NCBI GenBank assembly: GCA_045804965.1
Contig: JBJMMD010000047.1
Location: 430,511 to 494,510 of the forward strand
DNA: 64,000 bases
Source of the DNA: CAVTUU01 sp045804965
Lineage (GTDB): Bacteria; Chloroflexota; Chloroflexia; Thermomicrobiales; UBA6265
Direction of reading: 5' to 3'
A program made the translations under genes and the position numbers. Positions 7,823-15,200 of this stretch are shown here, piece after piece. The notes under the pieces were generated by a model. It did not search any database and had not been told where the DNA came from. It saw only the letters and a list, made by a program, of their open reading frames with translations. How positions within the stretch are numbered: the first letter of the stretch is position 1; every line of letters begins with the position of its first letter.

Positions 7823-9457
7823 TTGGTCACGCAAGGACCGGATTTCGGAAAGGCTGCAAAGAGCTTGAACGAATACGATTTCATCGTGGTCGGGGCGGGT
7901 TCGGCCGGTTCCGTGATCGCCAGCCGGCTGAGCGAGAATCCGGACGTCGAGGTGCTAGCGATTGAAGCGGGTCCAGTCGAGCGGCCGGGGAACGTGCAGA
8001 ACGCGGCAATCTGGTACACCCTGCTCGGTTCGTCGATCGACTGGGGATACACCAGCGTGCCCCAACCTGGACTCGACGGGCGCCAGACCTATGAGCCCCG
8101 CGGTAAGGCGATCGGCGGCTCCAGCAACCTCTACATCATGATGCATATCCGCGGACACCCGTCGGATTATGACAATTGGTCCTACAACGGTTGCCCAGGG
8201 TGGACCTACCAGGAGTGCATCCCCTACTTCCAACGCTCGGAGGGCCAGGAGGACGACACCAACCCGACCGCCGGTAAGGACGGCCCGCTGGCCGTGACCA
8301 ATGCTGGCAAACACAATCCGAACCCGACCTCAGCCGCTTTCATCGAGGCATGCAAGTCGCTCGGCTTCCCCGAGACGAGCGATTTCAATGGCCCGAACAT
8401 GGAAGGAGTCGGCTGGCACCATATCAACGTGCGGGATGGCGAGCGCTGGAGTACGGCGGAAGGTTACCTCCTTCCCGCGCTCAGCCGTCCGAACCTTACG
8501 CTGCAATCCAATGCCCAAGCGACGAGACTGTTATTCGACGGCAAGCGCGTGACGGGCGTCGAATACGCCCAGCACACAGGTGTACATCAGCCCATTGGAG
8601 GAAACGCGCCGGTCGCGCACGCGGGAGCAAACCGCACCCACCGGTACCAGGCGCACGCCCGCCAGGAGATCATTGTCTGCCTGGGAGCGATCGAGTCACC
8701 CAAGCTGTTGATGCTCTCGGGCATCGGCGACCCTGCGGAGCTCAGGGAACATGACATCGAACCAGTGCTAGGGCTGCCGGGCGTGGGCAAGAACTTCCAC
8801 AACCACGTCCTCAGCGGTGTGATCTTCGAGTGCAAAAAACCGGTGCCGCCCGGCGAACAGAATCTCTCCGAGGCCGCGCTCTTCCTGAAGTCGGACCCGG
8901 GTTGGGTCGGACCTGATCTCCAGATCGCGTTCGTGCATGTGCCGTTCAACATCATCGTCGGGCAGGGGCACCCGAATTCGGTCAGCATCTTGCCTGGGGT
9001 GGTGCGGCCGCTCTCACGTGGGTGGATCAAACTTGGGAGCAGCAATCCGCTCGACAAGCCGCTGGTCAACCCGAACTATTTCAGTGCCGCGAGCGATCGC
9101 GAGCGGATGGTCCAGGCGGTCAAGCTTTCACGCGAGATTTTCCGGGCCGGTCCGTTCTCAGAATGGGTAGGGGACGAGTTGATGCCGGGTCCCGATTTCG
9201 AAGGCGATGATAACCTCGACCAATTCGTGCGGCAGACCTCGGACTCCTATCACCACCAGGCCGGCAGTTGCAAAATGGGGCTGGACGACATGGCGGTGGT
9301 CGATCCGAAGCTGAAGGTGCACGGGATCGAGGGGTTGCGGGTGGCGGATGCGAGCGTGATGCCACACGTGCAGTCCGGCAACTGCCACTCCGGGATCGTG
9401 ATGATCGCGGAACGTCTTTCCGAATGGCTCAAGCAGGATCACGGTATCCAGGCATAA
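7823..9457 (+). CDS. GMC-family FAD oxidoreductase (choline dehydrogenase-like)
   Basis: About 544 residues, the usual GMC length. The N-terminus has the dinucleotide motif VVGAGSAGSVIASRLSE followed by the acidic end of the second strand (IEAG). The GMC signature region reads GKAIGGSSNLYIMMHIRG, then PSDYDNW. The second signature is GAIESPKLLMLSGIG. The C-terminal catalytic site shows HHQAGSCKMG and MPHVQSGNCHSG, giving the conserved His and the His/Asn position. The family oxidises alcohols or aldehydes with FAD. The start is uncertain: TTG 7823 is open, and TTG 7865, just before the FAD motif with GGAAAGG upstream, may be the real one. Probably an alcohol-oxidising step of the cluster. Confidence 0.92.
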   Translation: MVTQGPDFGKAAKSLNEYDFIVVGAGSAGSVIASRLSENPDVEVLAIEAGPVERPGNVQNAAIWYTLLGSSIDWGYTSVPQPGLDGRQTYEPRGKAIGGSSNLYIMMHIRGHPSDYDNWSYNGCPGWTYQECIPYFQRSEGQEDDTNPTAGKDGPLAVTNAGKHNPNPTSAAFIEACKSLGFPETSDFNGPNMEGVGWHHINVRDGERWSTAEGYLLPALSRPNLTLQSNAQATRLLFDGKRVTGVEYAQHTGVHQPIGGNAPVAHAGANRTHRYQAHARQEIIVCLGAIESPKLLMLSGIGDPAELREHDIEPVLGLPGVGKNFHNHVLSGVIFECKKPVPPGEQNLSEAALFLKSDPGWVGPDLQIAFVHVPFNIIVGQGHPNSVSILPGVVRPLSRGWIKLGSSNPLDKPLVNPNYFSAASDRERMVQAVKLSREIFRAGPFSEWVGDELMPGPDFEGDDNLDQFVRQTSDSYHHQAGSCKMGLDDMAVVDPKLKVHGIEGLRVADASVMPHVQSGNCHSGIVMIAERLSEWLKQDHGIQA

Positions 9458-9496
9458 TGCCGGTACGACCGGCGACTGACTAGACAGGACAATTCA

Positions 9497-10117
9497 ATGG
9501 CGGAACGGCTGCGCGGCAAGAAGATCGGCATCCTGATCGAGGGCGACTACTACGAGCACGAGATCTTCTACTATCAGCTCCGGTTCCCCGAGGAGGGCGC
9601 CGAGCTTCATTTCCTGACGCGACTGTGGGGGCAACCTTCCCTGAGCTTCAAGGGGCACGAGTACCAAATCCCGTTCAACTGCAACGAAAGCTTCGAGGAA
9701 ATGAGCGACACGGAGCTGCGCAGCTACGACGCGATCATCGTGCCGTCCGCCATGGTTTCGGATCGGTTGCGTTACACAGAGGACGTAAGCAAGCTACCGC
9801 CGGCTTGCGTGTTTCTCCAGCGCGCCTTTGCGGAGCCCTCGATCGTGAAAGGGATCATTTGCCACGGCTTGTGGCTGATGGCCCCAATTCCCGAACTTGT
9901 GCGTGGCCGCCATGTAGTTGCGCACAACAATTTACACGGTGACGTCAAGAACATGGGGGCAATTTATAGAGACGAGGACGTGGTCGTCGATGGCGACCTC
10001 GTCACCGGGCGCACCGGTGGTCACTGCCACCTCTTCGCCCGCAGAATCATCGACATCCTCTCCGAACAGGAACCTGTATTTGCCGAATCAGCCCAGCATC
10101 GGGCAATGCATGGGTAG
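9497..10117 (+). CDS. DJ-1/PfpI family protein (class I glutamine amidotransferase-like)
   Basis: A 206-residue protein of the DJ-1/PfpI fold. The first strand is KKIGILIEGDYYEHE with the family acidic residue near E15, and the nucleophile elbow is IICHGLW, placing the reactive cysteine at C122 followed by H123. The end carries DGDLVTGRTGGHCHLFARRIIDIL, like the GNLITSRxP segment of PfpI proteases, here with glycines and histidines replacing the usual proline. Members include deglycases, isonitrile hydratases, chaperones and peptidases; which activity applies is open. ATG 9497 lies 39 bases after the GMC stop. Confidence 0.88.
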   Translation: MAERLRGKKIGILIEGDYYEHEIFYYQLRFPEEGAELHFLTRLWGQPSLSFKGHEYQIPFNCNESFEEMSDTELRSYDAIIVPSAMVSDRLRYTEDVSKLPPACVFLQRAFAEPSIVKGIICHGLWLMAPIPELVRGRHVVAHNNLHGDVKNMGAIYRDEDVVVDGDLVTGRTGGHCHLFARRIIDILSEQEPVFAESAQHRAMHG

Positions 10118-10193
10118 TGCTTCTGACACACAAGGGCAGACGATGCGATCTCTATCAGTTAGGCAGTTCATAGCGGCAGGAAGGAACGTGAAA

Positions 10194-11219
10194 ATGCGAC
10201 GAATAACCTCGCTGTTCATCGCGCTTGTGGTCCTGATGGGTCTTACAATCGGGTTTCAATCCGCAGTCACCGCGCAGGACGACCAGGCCACGCTCGATGC
10301 CAACAAGGCTGTAGTGCGGAAATACTTCGAAGAGGCATTGACGCAAAACAAGCCAGAACTCGTGGACGAGCTGTTCGACCCGTCGTACGTGTTCCACGCC
10401 GGTAGCGGTGATCTGCCGGGGACTGCCAACACCAAATCGTTTATCACGTCGATCAAGACCGCCGTGCCGGATTCGGTTTGGACAACCCGCGACCTTATTG
10501 CCGACGGCCCATACGTGCTGATCCGAGTCAGCGTCAGCGGAACCCAGGCTGCACCGTTCAACGGACTCCCGAACACGGGCGGCTCGATCAAGGACGTGCC
10601 TGGCATGGGCATGTACAAGCTCGCGAACGGCAAGATCGTCGAGTCCTGGAACGAGGACAACTTCCTCGTGATCGGCCAGCAGCTTGGCACCGCGCCCGCC
10701 CCATTCGGCGTCCCGGTCTTCACCGATTTTGGCCAGCCGGTCGGCCCGCAGACCGATCAAGCAACGCGCGACGCGAACAAGGCGGTCGTCCAGCGGCTGA
10801 TCGACGAAGCATGGTCCGGAGGGAACATGGAAGTCATCAACGAGCTGTACGATCCGGCTGCGGTGAATCATCCGACCGCGGCTGGTCAGGCTCCGGACGT
10901 CTCCGGGATCGGCCTTCAGATCAGCATCTTCAGAGCCTCGATGCCCGACATGAAGTTGAATTCAGACATCATGATCGCGGAGGGTGATGAGGTCGCAACT
11001 CGCGTCACAATAACCGGTACCGATACAGGCGGCCTGTTTGGGTTCGCGCCGACGAACAAGCAGTTGACCACCGGCGGCATTCGCACCGACCGGCTCAAGG
11101 ACGGCAAGATCGTCGAAACCTGGTTCATCATCGATACGTTCAAGCTCTTCCAGGACACCGGCTTGATCCCACCGGCGGCGACACCGGTCGCGACACCGGT
11201 CGCGACACCGACGACGTAA
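10194..11219 (+). CDS. Secreted double-domain SnoaL-like protein
   Basis: A 341-residue protein. ATG 10194 is preferred, with AGGAAGG nine bases upstream; the frame is open far 5' but that part overlaps the DJ-1 gene. Residues 1-27 are a clear signal peptide: MRR, a hydrophobic core FIALVVLMGLTIGF, and a VTA cleavage site before QDD. Two SnoaL-like domains follow (about 33-178 and 186-328), each with the HxG/FNG/DGKIVE type of motifs (GTQAAPFNGLPNTG, GTDTGGLFGFAPTN). The end is a TPVATPVATPTT tail from a short DNA repeat, typical of extracytoplasmic Thr/Pro stalks. Export of an NTF2-fold protein suggests that the ligand is met outside the membrane, which fits the MMPL exporter next door. Confidence 0.87.
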   Translation: MRRITSLFIALVVLMGLTIGFQSAVTAQDDQATLDANKAVVRKYFEEALTQNKPELVDELFDPSYVFHAGSGDLPGTANTKSFITSIKTAVPDSVWTTRDLIADGPYVLIRVSVSGTQAAPFNGLPNTGGSIKDVPGMGMYKLANGKIVESWNEDNFLVIGQQLGTAPAPFGVPVFTDFGQPVGPQTDQATRDANKAVVQRLIDEAWSGGNMEVINELYDPAAVNHPTAAGQAPDVSGIGLQISIFRASMPDMKLNSDIMIAEGDEVATRVTITGTDTGGLFGFAPTNKQLTTGGIRTDRLKDGKIVETWFIIDTFKLFQDTGLIPPAATPVATPVATPTT

Positions 11220-11227
11220 GACGTTAG

Positions 11228-11253
11228 GGGGTGGCGCGTTTTGACGCCACCCC
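11228..11253 (+). terminator. Hairpin after the secreted SnoaL gene
   Basis: GGGGTGGCG (11228-11236) pairs perfectly with CGCCACCCC (11245-11253) around an eight-base loop, starting nine bases after the stop codon. The stem is strong and GC-rich, but no T-run follows, so it may be a partial terminator or an mRNA-end stabiliser separating the exporter gene. Confidence 0.6.
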
Positions 11254-11382
11254 ATACCCGATCCAAGCGACCGTAGACCAGGTTTCTTCGGAGCATCACG
11301 CCGCGGAGTGCAATTCGAACAAAAAGTGTCGTGCGGCGAACAGGGTACGGTCGCCGTAGTGGCTGACAGGGAGCATCGAACT

Positions 11383-13671
11383 ATGGCGTCGACATTTTCC
11401 ACAGAAGGTCTGGCCGCAGGAAGCGCGCGTCGCCCCTGGATCGTCGTCGGTATCTTCGTCGCGCTGCTCATTGGCGCGATCGTCATCCAGATCGTTGCGC
11501 CGCTCAAGACCACGACAGAGGTCAAACTCCTCAACAACCCTGAATCGACCCAGGCGGACAATCTCCTTCAGGAAAGCGGCCTGCGCGGTCCCCGGCCAGC
11601 CTTCGAAACGATCATTATCAAGTCCGACACGTCAACGGTGGACGATCCGATCTTCCAGCAGGTGGTCACCCTGGCGACCATTACCGTCAAATCGCATCCG
11701 GATCTGGTCGTTAGCGACCGCATCTTCAACTACTACCAGGGCAAGGCGCTCGGAATTCCCGCGGCCGACAACCTGGTCTCGGCTGACCGCCACACAACGA
11801 TTATCCCTGTCACCATGGCGGGCAGCATCGACGATGCAATTGCGAATGCGCCGGACTACGTCGCGGTTATCGAAGGCATCCAGGTCCCCGCGGGCTTCGA
11901 AGTCCTCACTGTCGGTGATGCCAGCATCAACCACGAGATCAACGAGATCACGCAGAAGGATGCCTTTCGCGGTGAGGCAATCGGCGTCCCGCTGGCGTTG
12001 ATCGTCTTGGTGCTGGTCCTCGGAGCTCTGCTTGCGGCGGTGCTTCCGATCATGCTCGGCTTCGTTTCGATCATCCTTTCTCTGTCACTGGCGGCGCTTA
12101 TCAGCCAGAAATGGGAACTTTCGTTCATCGTGTTCGATATGATCGCGATGATCGGGCTCGCTGTCGGCATCGACTATACACTCTTCGTCGTCGACCGCTA
12201 CCGCGAGGAACGGCGCAAAGGGCTGGCCAAGTTCGACGCGATCTTCGCCGCTGGAAGCACCGCGATGCGCGCTGTCTTCTTCTCCGGCATGACCGTCGTG
12301 CTCGCCCTGCTCGGCCTCTTCATCGTGCCGAATAACATCTTCCGTAGCCTGAGCCTTGGAGCGATCATCGTCGTGATCATTGCGGTGGTCTCAACCATGA
12401 CGCTCATGGCTGCAGTCCTCATGCTGCTCGGAGACCGTATCGACTGGCCGCGCAAACGGAACTACGATGCCGCGGCAGCTGCGGCTGAAACCGCGGAAGA
12501 GCGCGAGACCTACCACAAGGGTTTCTGGGGGCGCACCGCCCGGTTGGTGATGAGCCACCCCTGGATCAGCGTTATTAGCTCGGTCACACTGTTGGTCTTG
12601 CTCGCGCTCCCATTGCTCGATATGAAGAGCGGATTGACCGGCATTTCCTCGTTGCCAGAAGGCACGAATGCACGCAAGGGACTGGAGATCCTACAGGAGG
12701 AATTCTCCGCTGGCCTCGTCTCCCCGGTCGAAATCGTGATTGACGGATCGAAAAGCGATCCCGCCGTCCAGACCTCTGTCTCGCAGCTTTACTCGACTCT
12801 CGCGGCCGATCCGATTTTCGGCAAGCCGACATCGCCTGAACCAACGTGGAGCGAGGTGTACGGCGATAACAATCAAGTGGGTCTAGTGGACGTGCCGCTC
12901 ACTGTGGCGCCCGACAGCCAGGAGGCGTTCAAAGCGATCGACCGGCTTCGAGGACAACTCAAGGTAGAGCCCTTCGCCAGCTCGCCGGCCGACTTCCTCG
13001 TCACTGGTCAGTCGGCGATCAATGTCGATTTCTTCCACATGAAGGATCAGTACACGCCGATCGTCTTCGTCTTCGTGCTCGGACTCAGCTTCATCATCCT
13101 GATGCTCGCCTTCCGCTCGATCGTCGTCCCGCTCAAGGCAATCATCATGAACCTGCTCTCGGTCGGCGCGGCATATGGATGCATCGTACTAGTCTTCCAG
13201 AAAGGCTATCTCGCCGACTTCTTCGGGTTCCAGCAGGTTGACGCGATCGAGGCGTGGCTGCCGCTCTTCCTCTTCTGCGTGCTCTTTGGCCTCTCCATGG
13301 ACTACCACGTTTTCCTGCTCAGCCGGATCCGCGAACACTATTCTGAGACCCACCGGAACGCAGAATCGGTTGCAACTGGTCTCCAGGCGACCGCCCGGCT
13401 GATCACCGGCGCCGCCCTAATCATGGTCTTCGTCTTCAGCGGGTTTGCCGCCGGTCGGCTGGTGCCGTTGCAACAACTCGGGTTCGGGATGGCGGTCGCG
13501 GTCGCACTCGACGCCACGATCATCCGCATGGTCCTGGTCCCGGCCAGCATGGAACTGCTGGGCGACCGCAACTGGTATCTGCCGTCCTGGCTCAAGTGGC
13601 TGCCGGACCTGCGTATCGAAGGAAAAGCAACCCCTCGGGTGGCAGCCGCGCCGATAACCGGGGACGACTAG
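11383..13671 (+). CDS. MMPL-family RND transporter
   Basis: A 762-residue polytopic membrane protein from ATG 11383 (AGGGAG upstream). The architecture is the MMPL one: a first TM (WIVVGIFVALLIGAIVIQIV), a large external domain, a block of about five TMs, then the same arrangement repeated. Both halves carry the proton-relay G-x3-D-Y motif, GIDYTLFVVDRY with D264-Y265 and LSMDYHVFLLSR with D640-Y641, as in MmpL3, so it should be proton-driven and active. The family exports lipids, polyketide-like lipids and small amphiphiles. Following the SnoaL cluster, it may export the product or expel a toxic substrate (inference). No accessory MmpS or periplasmic partner is seen. Confidence 0.92.
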   Translation: MASTFSTEGLAAGSARRPWIVVGIFVALLIGAIVIQIVAPLKTTTEVKLLNNPESTQADNLLQESGLRGPRPAFETIIIKSDTSTVDDPIFQQVVTLATITVKSHPDLVVSDRIFNYYQGKALGIPAADNLVSADRHTTIIPVTMAGSIDDAIANAPDYVAVIEGIQVPAGFEVLTVGDASINHEINEITQKDAFRGEAIGVPLALIVLVLVLGALLAAVLPIMLGFVSIILSLSLAALISQKWELSFIVFDMIAMIGLAVGIDYTLFVVDRYREERRKGLAKFDAIFAAGSTAMRAVFFSGMTVVLALLGLFIVPNNIFRSLSLGAIIVVIIAVVSTMTLMAAVLMLLGDRIDWPRKRNYDAAAAAAETAEERETYHKGFWGRTARLVMSHPWISVISSVTLLVLLALPLLDMKSGLTGISSLPEGTNARKGLEILQEEFSAGLVSPVEIVIDGSKSDPAVQTSVSQLYSTLAADPIFGKPTSPEPTWSEVYGDNNQVGLVDVPLTVAPDSQEAFKAIDRLRGQLKVEPFASSPADFLVTGQSAINVDFFHMKDQYTPIVFVFVLGLSFIILMLAFRSIVVPLKAIIMNLLSVGAAYGCIVLVFQKGYLADFFGFQQVDAIEAWLPLFLFCVLFGLSMDYHVFLLSRIREHYSETHRNAESVATGLQATARLITGAALIMVFVFSGFAAGRLVPLQQLGFGMAVAVALDATIIRMVLVPASMELLGDRNWYLPSWLKWLPDLRIEGKATPRVAAAPITGDD

Positions 13672-13837
13672 GAGGCTTACCAGGTGCCGGCGATGCAGGC
13701 GGTTGAGTCCCGTTCTCACGCTCGGCGGCCCCTACCGGACTGTAGATGGAGCGTGCCCACTTCCGGAGGGACTTCCAACATTGAGTGCGGATTTCAGTGC
13801 AGGGTGGCCGGGATCAACGAGCTGTACGGGAGAAATC

Positions 13838-13981
13838 ATGCCGAGTTTGGCGTTTTCGCTCACCGACCTCGCGTGCGGGGATCCGCTCGCCATCGAGCCG
13901 TTCTACATGTAGCACTTCGGTTTTTCCGGAGGGACCTTTCGTGAAACAGGCAAGTGCGTCATCGTGATCTTCGCGCATTAA
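13838..13981 (+). pseudogene. Decayed VOC (glyoxalase-like) gene with an amber codon
   Basis: The frame from ATG 13838 aligns by eye with the intact VOC protein at 14601: both begin MP-x3-FS, then LAC-x-DP, then E-x-FY, then HFGF. In this copy the lysine codon before HFGF is TAG (13910-13912), and the frame continues only 22 codons (ending VIVIFAH) before TAA. About two thirds of the gene is missing. No good ribosome site is present. It is best read as a dead duplicate of the neighbouring VOC gene. The rest of 13672-14040 shows nothing else coding. Confidence 0.7.
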
Positions 13982-14040
13982 CTACGTCGGCACGTTATTG
14001 GCAAAGTTGGCTTGGCACGTCACAACGGAGGTGAAATCCG

Positions 14041-14355
14041 ATGCCGAAAGTGAGCTTGACCGTACAGCACGAATTGGGAGAGGACGAAGCGCGCAACCGG
14101 ATCCAGCATTTGCTGGCGGACGTGCGTGAAAAGTATGGCCGCCAGGTGAGCGACATCCGCGAAGAGTGGAACGGCAACAGTTGCGACCTGGGTTGGAAGT
14201 CGATGGGGATGGGCATGAGCGCCACCATTCAAATTCACCCATCCGATGTCTCGGTCGACGGCAACATGCCGATGGCGTTCATGGCGTTCAAGGGCAAGAT
14301 GGAGCAATTGGTGCGGGACCGCGTTACGCAGGCGCTCGCACCAGCGCCCGTATAA
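14041..14355 (+). CDS. Polyhydroxyalkanoic acid system family protein (PHA granule-region type)
   Basis: A 104-residue protein. The pattern matches the PHA_gran_rgn family: a first strand PKVSLTVQHELGEDEAR, a helix IQHLLADVREKYG, the strand WNGNSCDLGW, then GMSATIQIHPSDVSVDGNMP and a C-terminal helix KMEQLVRDRVTQAL. Proteins of this family are small, cytoplasmic and often encoded near polyhydroxyalkanoate genes; their fold resembles a single START/Bet v1-like or ribosome-factor-like unit and function is poorly known. No PHA synthase lies in the window. ATG 14041 follows GGAGGTGAAATCCG. Confidence 0.75.
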   Translation: MPKVSLTVQHELGEDEARNRIQHLLADVREKYGRQVSDIREEWNGNSCDLGWKSMGMGMSATIQIHPSDVSVDGNMPMAFMAFKGKMEQLVRDRVTQALAPAPV

Positions 14356-14600
14356 GCTCCGTCGGATGCAAGCCCGCGCCGGCCGGGCGATCGAAGAATC
14401 GAGCTATCGCCAGGCGTGGGCGGCGTCGGCCCTTCGTCCTACGCGAGCCCAGCAGCCGCCGCGGCGGACGACGATTCACGGGCGCCTCCCGAGGCACCAG
14501 TGGCCCGGGGCAACGTTCAAAATTGAGTGTGCTATATGGACGTCGTCCTCGGTTTCAAGCCGGAAACCGACGTTGAGCAATGAGAGGCAATTGCACCACT

Positions 14601-15038
14601 ATGCCGACAACCACGTTTTCGCACATTGCATTGGCGTGCAAAGACCCGCGAACTGTCGAGCGGTTCTATGCGAAGCATTTCGGTTTTCGGCGAACGCGAG
14701 TCTATCCCGCTGAGTCGATTCCGGGGCTCGGCGAAGTTATCATCATCTCCTCAGCGGGCCTTTCGCTTGAGCTCTTTCCTGCGAAGGAAGAGCGGCCCGT
14801 GCCAGCTGCAGGCGGTGACGGGCCCTGGTATCCCGGCTTTCGCCACCTCGCTTTTCTCGTCGACAACCTAGACGCAAGTCTGGCCCAAATGGGCGATGAG
14901 GCGAATATCACTTTCGGACCGATCGACCTCGGCTTCCTCGTCCCGGGGATGCGCGTTGCCTGGCTCGCGGATCCTGAAGGCAACATCGTGGAGTTGAACC
15001 AGGGCTACGTCGACGAGGCGAATCCGCCGCAGGACTAG
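14601..15038 (+). CDS. VOC family protein (glyoxalase/bleomycin-resistance fold)
   Basis: A 145-residue VOC protein with the two beta-alpha-beta-beta-beta modules. The first is FSHIALACKDPRTVERFYAKHFGF with a metal-type His after the first strand; the second is RHLAFLVDNLDASLAQM, ending MRVAWLADPEGNIVELNQ with the conserved D-P-E/D-G-N and terminal Glu. Such residues (His, His, Glu) usually bind a divalent metal, so a dioxygenase, lyase or isomerase role is possible. ATG 14601 is chosen; ATG 14580 is an alternative. The dead copy at 13838 shares its N-terminus. Confidence 0.88.
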   Translation: MPTTTFSHIALACKDPRTVERFYAKHFGFRRTRVYPAESIPGLGEVIIISSAGLSLELFPAKEERPVPAAGGDGPWYPGFRHLAFLVDNLDASLAQMGDEANITFGPIDLGFLVPGMRVAWLADPEGNIVELNQGYVDEANPPQD

Positions 15039-15200
15039 GGAAGAGCGGCTCCAATGCTCGGCCTCATTCGATCTTGACAGTAAGCTAGGATAGGTCCGCG
15101 AGGCACGCAGACGAACTGAGATCCCGAGGTGTCGCCGAGTCTGCACTAGTTGGATGGGCGCTCACGGCCGGGTCTGGCGTTTCGAGAGGAGCATTAAGTA

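Noticed and set aside
9918..10193. A 5' extension of the secreted SnoaL gene by 92 codons
   Set aside because: It overlaps the DJ-1/PfpI gene in another frame and would bury the signal peptide; the ribosome site supports ATG 10194.
11185..11217. Tandem GCGACACCGGTC-type DNA repeat as a CRISPR or regulatory repeat
   Set aside because: It is short, in frame and simply encodes the TPVATPVATPTT tail.
2..13671. Reading the SnoaL cluster as a type II polyketide gene cluster
   Set aside because: There is no ketosynthase, acyl carrier protein or chain-length factor; only the SnoaL fold is shared with such clusters.
15074..15079. TTGACA before glgX as a promoter
   Set aside because: No -10 element at 16-18 bases was found, so only the isolated hexamer is present.
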